A stretch of 21,552 bases of DNA from SIG588 sp045599305 (lineage in GTDB: Bacteria > Bacillota > Clostridia > Oscillospirales > Acutalibacteraceae): contig JAZRVU010000051.1 of the NCBI GenBank assembly GCA_045599305.1, forward strand, positions 1-21,552. Direction: 5' to 3'. Below the pieces are notes generated by a model. The model saw only the letters and a list, made by a program, of their open reading frames with translations. It searched no databases and was not told the origin of the DNA. This document shows, one piece after another, positions 7,878-15,677 of this stretch (within the stretch, counting starts at the first letter, position 1; every line of letters starts with the position of its first letter). Both the position numbers and the translations under genes were made by a program.

Positions 7878-9033
7878 ATACCTTTTAAGGCGCACCGCCC
7901 GGAAAACGGCCGGAGCCGATGAGGCGGCCGGCCGGTATGCCTACGGCAAGATGGCCGGTTGGGCGGGTGTGCTTGCCAACATATTCCTGTTTGCGGCCAA
8001 GCTGCTTGCCGGGTGGATCTCGGCCAGCGTGTCCATTATGGCCGATGCGTTCAATAACCTGTCCGACGCCGGTTCTTCGCTTGTTACGCTGGTAGGATTT
8101 CGCCTGTCGTCCGCGCCGCCGGACAAGGAGCATCCCTTCGGCCACGGGCGCATGGAGTACCTGTCGGCACTGGGGGTGGCCGCGCTGATCGTGGCCGCCG
8201 GTGTCGAACTGCTCGGCTCGGCGGTGGAAAAGATCCTCTCGCCCGAAAAGCCGCAGCTGCAATGGCTGCCGGTGGTCATTCTGGTGCTGGCCATCGCCGT
8301 GAAACTGTGGATGGCACTGTTTTACCGCCGTGTGGACGGGGTGATCCATTCGCAGACGCTCGCCGCCGCGGCGGCGGACAGCCGCAACGACATCCTCTGC
8401 ACCGCCATCGTGCTGGTGTCCACCGTGTTCGGCGGCCTCACCGGCATCGCAGTGGACGGTTATGTCGGTGTGGCGGTGGCGCTGTTCGTGCTGTGGTCGG
8501 GCTTTTCCGTCATGCGGGAGACCGTGTCGCCTCTGCTGGGGCAGGCACCCGATCCCGAACTGGTGCAGGAGATCCGTGAAACGGTGCTGGCACACGAGGG
8601 CATCGTCGGCGTGCACGATATGATGGTGCATAATTACGGCCCAGGCCGGCTGATCCTCTCGCTTCATGCCGAGGTGCCCGCCGGTGAGGACATTCTGAAA
8701 AGTCACGACCGTATCGACCTGATCGAAAAAGAACTGATGGAAAAATTCCATGCCATCACCTGCATTCACATGGACCCGATCGAAGTCGACGACGAGCGGG
8801 TGACCCAATTGCGCACACTGACGCAGACGGTGGCGGAGGATGTGGATCCCGCTTTTTCGCTGCACGATTTCCGTGTGGTGTTCGGTGAAAGCCACACCAA
8901 CCTGATCTTCGATCTGGTGGTGCCATTCGGTACGGCGGAACACGAAAATCTGGTGGCCGAGATCGAGCGCCGTCTGCAGGTGGTCGATCCCCGCCTGAAC
9001 GTGGTGGCCACGGTGGAGCATGCGTACGAATGA
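7858..9033 (+). CDS. Cation diffusion facilitator (CDF) metal exporter
   Basis: A 391-aa inner-membrane metal/proton antiporter of the CDF family. Hydrophobic segments lie at about 36-55, 70-82, 103-125, 137-155, 180-197 and 200-217, giving the usual six. Metal-site residues in TM2 are N66 and D70 (FNNLSD); in TM5 they are D174 and D178 (DSRND). An Asp-x3-Asp TM5 motif, instead of His-x3-Asp, is the pattern linked to manganese CDFs, so Mn2+ export is a reasonable guess. HPFGHGRMEY (92-101) is a family block. The soluble C-terminus is about twice the usual size, with a second ferredoxin-like segment (about 305-391). GGGGAGG (7848-7854) can serve the ATG at 7858 or, with wider spacing, the one at 7867. 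The start of the ATP-grasp gene overlaps its stop codon. Confidence 0.92.
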   Translation: MRIMLTEYLLRRTARKTAGADEAAGRYAYGKMAGWAGVLANIFLFAAKLLAGWISASVSIMADAFNNLSDAGSSLVTLVGFRLSSAPPDKEHPFGHGRMEYLSALGVAALIVAAGVELLGSAVEKILSPEKPQLQWLPVVILVLAIAVKLWMALFYRRVDGVIHSQTLAAAAADSRNDILCTAIVLVSTVFGGLTGIAVDGYVGVAVALFVLWSGFSVMRETVSPLLGQAPDPELVQEIRETVLAHEGIVGVHDMMVHNYGPGRLILSLHAEVPAGEDILKSHDRIDLIEKELMEKFHAITCIHMDPIEVDDERVTQLRTLTQTVAEDVDPAFSLHDFRVVFGESHTNLIFDLVVPFGTAEHENLVAEIERRLQVVDPRLNVVATVEHAYE

Positions 9034-9923
9034 ATTATCTTGTATATAACGGGTTTTGGAATCCGCAGGGGGCGCCGGAGTCCGCCTCGCTGCTGTTGGC
9101 GGCCGCCGCACGCCGCGGCGTTTCGCTGACAGCCACCCCCAATCACGACTGGATCGTCTCCTATTGCGCCGACGGCGTGACGGTGACGGGGGAACAGGGG
9201 ACAATCGGTGCCGGTGATACGGTGCTGTTTTGGGACAAGGATATCCGGCTGGCTCACGCCATGGAAACGGCCGGTGCCCGGGTGTGCAATTCCGCCCGGT
9301 CGATCGCGCTGTGCGACGATAAACTGAAGACGCACGATGTGCTGGCCCGTGCCGGCATCCCCATGCCGCTCACGCTGGCTGCCCCCATGACCTATCGGTC
9401 CATGCTGCCGCAGGGATGCACCGCACTTTGGCGACAGGCACAGGAGCGGCTGGGTTTTCCGCTGGTGGTGAAGGAATGCTTCGGCTCGCTGGGCGGGCAG
9501 GTCTATATGGCACACGACAGTGAGGAACTTGCCGCGCTCACCGCCGCCATGGGCAGCCGCGATTTCCTTTTGCAGAAATTCATCGCCGAGAGCCGCGGCA
9601 ACGATAAACGGCTCTATGTGGTGGGCGGCCGTCTATCGGCCGCCATGCGCCGCCATTCCGATCACGATTTTCGCGCCAATATCGAAAACGGCGGCAGCGG
9701 CACGGCTTATCAGCCCACCGATGAAGAAACGAAGCTGGCGCTGCGCTGCTGTGCCCTGCTGGGCCTGGATTTCGGCGGCGTGGATATTCTGGACAGCGCC
9801 GCCGGCCCGCTGGTCTGCGAGGTCAATTCCAACGCCCACATGGCGGGGCTGACCGCCTGCACCGGCGTGGACGTGGCGGGCGCGATCATTGCACATGTGT
9901 TTTTACAGAAAGGGAATTCTTGA
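9030..9923 (+). CDS. ATP-grasp (RimK-like) ligase
   Basis: A 297-aa ATP-grasp enzyme of the RimK/glutathione-synthetase-like group, which joins a carboxylate to an amine or thiol through an acyl phosphate. Residues 1-95 form the pre-ATP-grasp domain. KLKTHDVLARAGIPMP (about 107-122) is the typical helix before the ATP-grasp domain. FPLVVKECFGSLGGQVY (about 146-162) is the nucleotide-binding lysine and glycine-rich loop. CEVNSNAHMAG (about 270-280) carries the Mg-binding Glu and Asn. The substrate is not evident. The ATGA overlap with the CDF gene (9030-9033) shows tight coupling, and the next gene starts one base after its stop. This pairing suggests a small-molecule or peptide ligase made together with the metal exporter; a functional link is inference. 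Confidence 0.88.
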   Translation: MNYLVYNGFWNPQGAPESASLLLAAAARRGVSLTATPNHDWIVSYCADGVTVTGEQGTIGAGDTVLFWDKDIRLAHAMETAGARVCNSARSIALCDDKLKTHDVLARAGIPMPLTLAAPMTYRSMLPQGCTALWRQAQERLGFPLVVKECFGSLGGQVYMAHDSEELAALTAAMGSRDFLLQKFIAESRGNDKRLYVVGGRLSAAMRRHSDHDFRANIENGGSGTAYQPTDEETKLALRCCALLGLDFGGVDILDSAAGPLVCEVNSNAHMAGLTACTGVDVAGAIIAHVFLQKGNS

Positions 9924-9924
9924 A

Positions 9925-10380
9925 ATGACACACGGAGAACGGGCAGAACAACTGTTTTTGCAGGGATATAACTGTGCGCAGGCGGTGACCTGCGCCTTTG
10001 CACCGGAGTTGGGACTTCCGGTCGAGGTGGTCGCTCGCATGGTGTCGCCCTTCGGCGGCGGCATGGGGCGTCTGCGCGAGGTGTGCGGCGCTTTTTCCGG
10101 CGCGCTGGCCGTGCTGGGCATGCTCTACGGCTACAGTGAGCCCGGCGCCGCAGAGGCAAAGCACGCGCTCTATGTCGATGTGCAGGCGCTGGCCGCCGCT
10201 TTTCGGGAGCGTAACGGCTCACTGCACTGTTACGCGCTGCTCGGGCTGCCGCAGGGGGCATCCGACCCGAAACCGGAGTCGCGCACGCCGGATTATTACC
10301 GCCGTCGCCGCTGCGCGTCCTTTGTCCATGCGGCCGCCGATATCCTGGAGGAGTACTGTGCGGCGCACCCGCGGGAGTAA
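9925..10380 (+). CDS. C_GCAxxG_C_C family redox-type protein
   Basis: A 151-aa soluble protein of the C_GCAxxG_C_C (C-GCAxxG) family, named for its conserved cysteines and thought to be redox-active or cofactor-binding; its biochemical role is not established. Visible signature positions are C17 (GYNCAQAV), C54 in the glycine-rich segment FGGGMGRLREVCGAFSGAL (43-61), C102, C130 and C145. An additional C23 is present. The ATG at 9925 follows the previous stop by one base, and AAAGGGAATT (9909-9918) serves as ribosome site. It ends the long co-directional run, before a 91-base gap with an inverted repeat. Confidence 0.85.
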   Translation: MTHGERAEQLFLQGYNCAQAVTCAFAPELGLPVEVVARMVSPFGGGMGRLREVCGAFSGALAVLGMLYGYSEPGAAEAKHALYVDVQALAAAFRERNGSLHCYALLGLPQGASDPKPESRTPDYYRRRRCASFVHAAADILEEYCAAHPRE

Positions 10381-10403
10381 TGTCAATTTTTCAAAGGGAA
10401 TAA

Positions 10404-10432
10404 CGTAAAGACTTTCAAGGAGAGTCTTTACG
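10404..10432. promoter_or_regulatory. Perfect inverted repeat upstream of uxuA, possible operator
   Basis: CGTAAAGACT (10404-10413) and AGTCTTTACG (10423-10432) are exact reverse complements separated by nine bases. No T run follows, so it is a poor terminator. Its place 40 bases before the uxuA start, at the head of the uronate operon, fits a repressor operator (for example of a GntR or LacI type). TATCAT at 10441-10446 could be a -10, but I find no -35 at proper spacing. Confidence 0.55.
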
Positions 10433-10471
10433 GCATTTGATATCATATAGGGGTAAAAGGAGGTATGCTTC

Positions 10472-11512
10472 ATGAAAATGACATTTCGCTGGTATGGCGA
10501 AAGCGACCGTATCCCGCTTTCGTATATCCGGCAGATCCCCGGCATGAGCGGGGTGGTGTCAGCCGTCTACAACGTCCCTGCGGGCGAGGTTTGGCCGGTG
10601 GAGGAGATCCGTCGGCTGAAGACGCTGGCCAATGAGAGCGGTCTGGAATTTGAAGTGGTGGAAAGCGTTCCCGTGCACGAGGATATCAAGCGCGGCGCCC
10701 CCACGGCCGCCAGGTACATACAGAACTATGCCGAAACCATCCGCCGTCTCGGTGCCGAGGGCGTGAAGGTGGTGTGCTATAATTTCATGCCGGTGTTCGA
10801 CTGGATGCGCAGCGACCTGGCACGCCGCCGTGCGGACGGCTCGCTGGTGCTGGCCTACGACGAGCCGGCGGTACAGGCGATGGATCCGCTGACGAGCGAG
10901 TTGTCCCTGCCCGGCTGGGACGAGAGCTACAGCCGCGAGGAATTGCGCGGATTGGTGGAGGAATACCGCTCCATTAGCGAGGAACAGCTGTGGCAGAATC
11001 TCGGCGCGTTCCTCGATGGGGTCATCCCCGCCTGCGAGGAGAGCGGCGTGCATCTGGCCATCCATCCGGACGATCCGCCATGGGGCATCTTCGGTCTGCC
11101 CCGCATCATCACGGGGGAGAAGAGCATCGAAAAGCTCTTTGCGCTCAATCCGTCGGAATATAACGGCCTCACCCTCTGCTTCGGCAGTCTGGGTGCCTCG
11201 CCGGAAAACGACCTCAAGTACATCATCGAGCGGTTTGACAACCGCCGCATCCCGTTCGTCCATGCGCGCAACGTGCAGTGGACGGGGGAGCGCTGCTTCG
11301 AGGAAGCCGGCCACCGCACAGCGGACGGCTCGCTGGATGTCTATGCCCTGCTGAAGGCCCTGCACGACAACGGCTTCGACGGGTATATCCGTCCGGACCA
11401 CGGACGCATGATCTTCGGCGAGACCGGCTGCGGCGGGTACGGCCTGTATGACCGTGCGCTGGGCGCGGTATATCTGAACGGCCTGTGGGAGGCCATTGAA
11501 AGGGGAGAGTGA
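10472..11512 (+). CDS. uxuA: D-mannonate dehydratase UxuA
   Basis: A 346-aa TIM-barrel enzyme that dehydrates D-mannonate to 2-keto-3-deoxygluconate in hexuronate breakdown. The N-terminus (MKMTFRWYGESDRIPLSYIR) and the VYNVPAGEVWP block (33-43) are characteristic. The four metal ligands known for this family are all present: H198 (IHPDDPPWGIFGLPRI), C236 (LCFGSLG), H264 (VHARN) and D309 (RPDHGRM). The length fits (345-395 in the family, at the short end). AAAAGGAGGT (10455-10464) lies seven bases before the ATG. It is the first gene of a six-gene operon; the next start lies two bases after its stop. A perfect inverted repeat upstream may control it. Confidence 0.96.
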   Translation: MKMTFRWYGESDRIPLSYIRQIPGMSGVVSAVYNVPAGEVWPVEEIRRLKTLANESGLEFEVVESVPVHEDIKRGAPTAARYIQNYAETIRRLGAEGVKVVCYNFMPVFDWMRSDLARRRADGSLVLAYDEPAVQAMDPLTSELSLPGWDESYSREELRGLVEEYRSISEEQLWQNLGAFLDGVIPACEESGVHLAIHPDDPPWGIFGLPRIITGEKSIEKLFALNPSEYNGLTLCFGSLGASPENDLKYIIERFDNRRIPFVHARNVQWTGERCFEEAGHRTADGSLDVYALLKALHDNGFDGYIRPDHGRMIFGETGCGGYGLYDRALGAVYLNGLWEAIERGE

Positions 11513-11514
11513 CC

Positions 11515-12303
11515 ATGAAATTCGGAGCGTGCATCGGTACCGATGCGGAAAAACTGGAAAAGCTGAAGGAATACGGCTATGATTATGCCGAATTTTCCTT
11601 GAACGGCATTGCCGACTGGCCGCAGGAGAAGGTGGACGCCATGCGTGCGGAAATGGCGCGTACCGGCATCTGGGGCGAAGCCTGCAACAGCTTCTTCGCG
11701 GGTGGCGAAGAGGGCTGGCTCACCGATGAAAAGGTGGATTTCGCGGCGGTGGAGGAATACATCCGCCGGGCGCTCTCCAAGGGCGCACAGCTGGGACTCA
11801 AGGTGGCCGTCATCGGCAGCGGCCGTGCCCGTATGGTGAAAAACGAAGCGGATCGCACCGCCTGCGAGGAGCGCTTTTTAAAGGTGCTGCGGCTGGCGGG
11901 GGATATCGGTGCTGCGTACGGCGTGCGCATCGTTATCGAGCCGCTGCAGCGCGGCGAGTGCAATCTTATCAATACCGTGGCGGACGGCGTGGATATGTGC
12001 CGCCGTGCAGGACATGAAAATGTGGCCGTGCTGGCGGACTTTTACCATGTGTTCATGAGCGGCGAGACGCTGGACGCCGTGCGGACAGCGGGGAAAATGC
12101 TCTGCCACACCCACCTTGCCCGCGCCAATGCCGACCGCGCCATGCCGCTTTCGGCAGAAGATCGTCCCGCGCTCATCGAGTGGGCGGCGGCACTGCGTGA
12201 GAACGGTTACGACGCCCGTATGAGCCTGGAGGGCAGTATGGGCGATTGGGACACTACCGCAAAAGAAATGCGCCCTGTTTTGGACGCGTATTTCGGTCAA
12301 TAA
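11515..12303 (+). CDS. Sugar (phosphate) isomerase/epimerase, TIM barrel
   Basis: A 262-aa AP-endonuclease-2-like TIM-barrel protein of the sugar isomerase/epimerase superfamily. The candidate metal quartet E142 (VIEPLQ), D175 (LADFYH), H200 (CHTHLA) and E239 (MSLEGS) has nearly the spacing of D-tagatose/D-psicose 3-epimerases, so an active epimerase or isomerase is likely. The true substrate is unknown. Lying between uxuA and a beta-helix protein in a uronate operon, it probably interconverts a keto-sugar or keto-uronate feeding the pathway. AGGGGAGA (11501-11508) serves the ATG at 11515; a GTG at 11509 in the same frame overlaps the uxuA stop and is less likely. No signal peptide is seen. 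Confidence 0.85.
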   Translation: MKFGACIGTDAEKLEKLKEYGYDYAEFSLNGIADWPQEKVDAMRAEMARTGIWGEACNSFFAGGEEGWLTDEKVDFAAVEEYIRRALSKGAQLGLKVAVIGSGRARMVKNEADRTACEERFLKVLRLAGDIGAAYGVRIVIEPLQRGECNLINTVADGVDMCRRAGHENVAVLADFYHVFMSGETLDAVRTAGKMLCHTHLARANADRAMPLSAEDRPALIEWAAALRENGYDARMSLEGSMGDWDTTAKEMRPVLDAYFGQ

Positions 12304-12316
12304 GGAGGCAACCGAC

Positions 12317-14833
12317 ATGAAAGAGTTTACCAAAGAGATCGCCGCACCCGTGTGGCAGAAGATCACGCCGTCCGATCCCCGTTTTGACCGCGGGGAAACG
12401 ATGGTGGCCGGCTATGTGCTGACCGACTACGTCAGCGCCGGTGAGGAGGACTGCACCCCCGCCATCCAGGCGCTGCTGGACCGTCTGGGCGAGTTGGGCG
12501 GCGGTGCGCTGTACATCCCGGCCGGTGAGTACGCCTGCCAAAGCGCCATCAAGGTGCCCTGCGGCGTCACCCTGTTCGGTGACTGGGAAAAGCCGGACGG
12601 CAAGCACCCCATCGCAGGCACGGTGCTGGTGTGGCGCGGTGCACCCGCGTCGGAGGAGAATACCGCACCCTTTGTGGCGTTGAGCCAGAGCAGCGCGGTG
12701 CGTGACCTCGCCGTGTGGTATCCCGATCAGTCGCCCGAGTCGCCGGTGGCCTATCCGCCGGCCATCCGTACCAGCTACTGGGCCACCGCCAAGGAACTGA
12801 CCCTCATCAACCCCTGGATCGGCGTGGAGCAGATCCGGGGCGATTCCCCGAATATGCATAGCATCTACGGCACCCCCATCCACATGGGCATCAAGGACGA
12901 GGTCGTGTCGGATATCATGCGCATCGAATCGGTGCATTTCTCGCCGGACTTCTGGCTCAATTCCGGCCGCTTCACCGGCAGTGAACAGGCGCTTCGCCGC
13001 TATCTGCGCACCGAAGCCGTCGGCGTGCTGCTGCAGCGCATCGACTGGTCGTATTTCACCGACTCGATCGTCGACGGGTACTATAAGGGCATGTCCTGCC
13101 ACAGCGGCGCCTGCTACGGCCAGTGCCACAACCTGCTCTTCACCGACTGCCATTACGCCGTCTATGCGACGCTGACCCACGGCAACGGCGAACTGATGAA
13201 CCGCGTGGTCATCCGCGACTGCGATTACGGCCTTTACATACCCGAGGACTGCACCTGGTGTGCCTTCATGTTCAGCGATTCCGAGATCGACGTGAAGGAG
13301 CAGGCCATCAGCCTCAACAACCGCTGCAAGATCATGATGGTCGACTCCCGCGTGACGGGCGGCACCGTCTATTCCAACAACGGTATGCTCATCCTGATGA
13401 ACAACACCTTTGATATCCCGGATGCGGTCAAGGTCGATCTCACCGATATCGCCGCGGTGATCCTGGCCGGCAACGACGGCATTGACGAAAAGCACATCCG
13501 CTGCACCGATAAGGCGGAGTACAAATTCAATCCCGACAAGGTGCCCAACGACGCCACCGTGCGGATGAACGCGAAGATGACGGCCGCCGCCTGCAAGCTC
13601 GTCAAGCAGCCGGCAAACACCGCTTTCGTCTCGGCCGACGTGCTCGCCGAAAAGCTCGGCCTGCCGCTGGATGCCTCCGGCGAGACCGACACCGCCGCCG
13701 CGCTGAACGCCTGCCTCGCCGAACTGGCGGGCAAGGGCGGCATCCTGTATCTGCCGGCCGGTATCTATCGGCTGGAGGACACCGTGCACATCCCCGCGGG
13801 GGTGGAGCTCTGCGGTGCGGAGGACTTCGCACAGATGCCGATGAACAACGGCACCCGTCTGCACGTGGCGCACTTCGGCCACGGTATCGAGATGAACGAG
13901 CGCAGCGGCCTCAAGGGCGTCACCTTCTGCTATCCCGAGCAGACCCGCTCCAATCTGGAGTCCACCGGCGTGTTCAAGGAGTATGACTTCGCCGTCTGGG
14001 CCAAAGACGCGGCCGACCTCTATATCGTGAACGTGGCTACCCACAACACCTTCAACGGCATCTGGCTCGAGCATTGCGACCGCCACTATGTGGACGGCTA
14101 CGCCGGTCTGTGCCTCAACCGCTGCATCGTGGCCAAGGACTGCACCGACGGTATCATCCGCGACGCGCAGTTCAACTGGCAGTCCGTCATGCGCGGGCAC
14201 GGCTTCCCGGACGAGATGGTCTACGGCAAGGCGGCCAAATACGTCTATGAGCACACGCAGCACAAATCGAAGCTGTTCACCATCGACAATGTCACCGACG
14301 AGATGATCTTCGGCTGCTTCACCTACGGCGGCTCGGTCGCTCTGGCGGTGTACGGCGATGATACGACCGCCACCACCGTGGGTCTCGCGGGTGACTATGT
14401 CACCAAGTGCGTGGACGCCGTCGGCGGCCGTCAGATCGACATGATCAATACGCAGATGACCCCCTTCGTCTATTGCAGTTACACCTTCACGCGGGTGGAC
14501 GAGGTCTACGGTTACTATCTGCGCGACACCTTTAAGGGTGTCATCAATGTGTCGGGCATCGAATCGTGGACGGTGCCGGAGATCGTCTTCGTGGTCGAGG
14601 GCGGTACGCTGAAGGTCAGCAACATCAACTCCGGCAATGCCGCGTATCTGCATGATACCTACATCGAGCATCCCATCCTCTCCCGCGTGGAAAAGGACGG
14701 CCGGCTCTACATCACCGGCTTCCTGCAGTACAGCCCGCTGCTGGGGGCAACGGATGACTCGGTGGTCAACTGTGCGTTCTGCGGCTCGAAAGACCTGTGG
14801 AACGCCGAAAACACACTGGATGCAAGGGAGTGA
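12317..14833 (+). CDS. Tandem pectate-lyase-3-like beta-helix protein
   Basis: An 838-aa right-handed beta-helix protein related to the pectate-lyase-3/GH28-like superfamily. It has two copies of the entry segment: residues 37-90 (TPAIQALLDRLGELGGGALY, then IPAGEY) and 452-505 (TAAALNACLAELAGKGGILY, then LPAGIY). Each is followed by several hundred residues of short beta turns with many N, D and G, so the protein is probably two fused helices or a duplicated one. There is no signal peptide, transmembrane segment or cell-wall anchor, so it should be cytoplasmic, which is unusual for a polysaccharide-acting beta-helix. It could cleave or epimerise an imported oligo-uronide. No catalytic residues can be assigned by eye. 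AAGGAGG (12302-12308) precedes the ATG, and uxuB starts five bases after its stop. Confidence 0.8.
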   Translation: MKEFTKEIAAPVWQKITPSDPRFDRGETMVAGYVLTDYVSAGEEDCTPAIQALLDRLGELGGGALYIPAGEYACQSAIKVPCGVTLFGDWEKPDGKHPIAGTVLVWRGAPASEENTAPFVALSQSSAVRDLAVWYPDQSPESPVAYPPAIRTSYWATAKELTLINPWIGVEQIRGDSPNMHSIYGTPIHMGIKDEVVSDIMRIESVHFSPDFWLNSGRFTGSEQALRRYLRTEAVGVLLQRIDWSYFTDSIVDGYYKGMSCHSGACYGQCHNLLFTDCHYAVYATLTHGNGELMNRVVIRDCDYGLYIPEDCTWCAFMFSDSEIDVKEQAISLNNRCKIMMVDSRVTGGTVYSNNGMLILMNNTFDIPDAVKVDLTDIAAVILAGNDGIDEKHIRCTDKAEYKFNPDKVPNDATVRMNAKMTAAACKLVKQPANTAFVSADVLAEKLGLPLDASGETDTAAALNACLAELAGKGGILYLPAGIYRLEDTVHIPAGVELCGAEDFAQMPMNNGTRLHVAHFGHGIEMNERSGLKGVTFCYPEQTRSNLESTGVFKEYDFAVWAKDAADLYIVNVATHNTFNGIWLEHCDRHYVDGYAGLCLNRCIVAKDCTDGIIRDAQFNWQSVMRGHGFPDEMVYGKAAKYVYEHTQHKSKLFTIDNVTDEMIFGCFTYGGSVALAVYGDDTTATTVGLAGDYVTKCVDAVGGRQIDMINTQMTPFVYCSYTFTRVDEVYGYYLRDTFKGVINVSGIESWTVPEIVFVVEGGTLKVSNINSGNAAYLHDTYIEHPILSRVEKDGRLYITGFLQYSPLLGATDDSVVNCAFCGSKDLWNAENTLDARE

Positions 14834-14838
14834 GCGAT

Positions 14839-15657
14839 ATGGGACGATTTGACGGTAAAAACATTGTGATCACCGGCGCGGGCGGCGTGCTCTGCTCCGG
14901 CTTTGCCCGCCACCTCGCCGCCGAGGGTGCGGCCGTGGCGGTGCTCGATCTGCGCGAGGAGGCCGCCGAAGCGGTGGCGTCCGATATCCGAGCCAACGGC
15001 GGCCGTGCCATCGCGGTGGCGTGTAACTGCCTGGAGGAAGCCAGCCTGATGGCGGCACGCGACAAGGTGCTGGCCGAGTTGGGCGTGCCGGATGTGCTCA
15101 TCAACGGTGCCGGCGGCAATAACCCGCGGGGCACCACCAACGATGAGCAGTTCGATCCCGAGGGGGTCAAGACCTTCTTCGATCTGGACGCCTCCGGTGT
15201 GCAGTTCGTGATGGATCTCAACCTGATGGGCTCGCTGCTGCCCACCAAGGTGTTTGCGCGGGATATGCTCGGTCACCCCTCGGCGGTGCTGAACATCTCC
15301 CCCATGAATGCGTTCCGCCCCCTCACCAAGATCCCGGCCTACAGTGCGGCGAAGGCGGCGGTGTCCAACTTCACCCAGTGGCTGGCGGTCTATTTTGCCA
15401 AGTCCGGCATCCGCGTCAATGCCATTGCGCCCGGCTTCTTTGTCACGGCGCAGAATCAGGCGCTGCTGTTCAATCCCGACGGCACGCCCACGCCCCGCAC
15501 GGGCAAGATCCTGGCCAACACGCCCATGGGGCGCTTCGGCGAGCCGGAGGAACTGTGGGGCACGGTGGACTGGCTGCTGGATGATGCGGCATCCGGGTTC
15601 ATCACAGGTATCGTAGTGCCGGTCGACGGCGGTTTTTCCGCCTATTCCGGCGTGTGA
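14839..15657 (+). CDS. uxuB: SDR-type D-mannonate oxidoreductase (fructuronate reductase)
   Basis: A 272-aa short-chain dehydrogenase resembling Bacillus YjmF/UxuB, which interconverts D-fructuronate and D-mannonate with NAD(H). The Rossmann entry TGAGGVLCSG (12-21), the active-site Y168-x3-K172 (PAYSAAKAA) and the C-terminal VPVDGGFSAYSGV ending are typical of this subgroup. The residue 13 before the catalytic Tyr, where the catalytic Ser normally sits, is Pro155, with Ser154 one place earlier. From memory relatives read NISSM where this one reads NISPM. Either Ser154 takes the role or activity is altered. AGGGAG (14825-14830) sets the ATG at 14839; an in-frame ATG at 14797 would overlap the beta-helix gene. 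The gene order with uxuA, eda and kdgK supports the assignment over a generic SDR. Confidence 0.87.
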   Translation: MGRFDGKNIVITGAGGVLCSGFARHLAAEGAAVAVLDLREEAAEAVASDIRANGGRAIAVACNCLEEASLMAARDKVLAELGVPDVLINGAGGNNPRGTTNDEQFDPEGVKTFFDLDASGVQFVMDLNLMGSLLPTKVFARDMLGHPSAVLNISPMNAFRPLTKIPAYSAAKAAVSNFTQWLAVYFAKSGIRVNAIAPGFFVTAQNQALLFNPDGTPTPRTGKILANTPMGRFGEPEELWGTVDWLLDDAASGFITGIVVPVDGGFSAYSGV

Positions 15658-15677
15658 TATAAAAAGGAGTGTGCGTT

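Noticed and set aside
12254..14671. An 805-codon open frame on the - strand opposite the beta-helix gene
   Set aside because: Its translation is rich in H, V, G and D with no family motifs, and it is an antisense shadow of a GC-rich gene. The + strand has a ribosome site, operon spacing and clear homology features.
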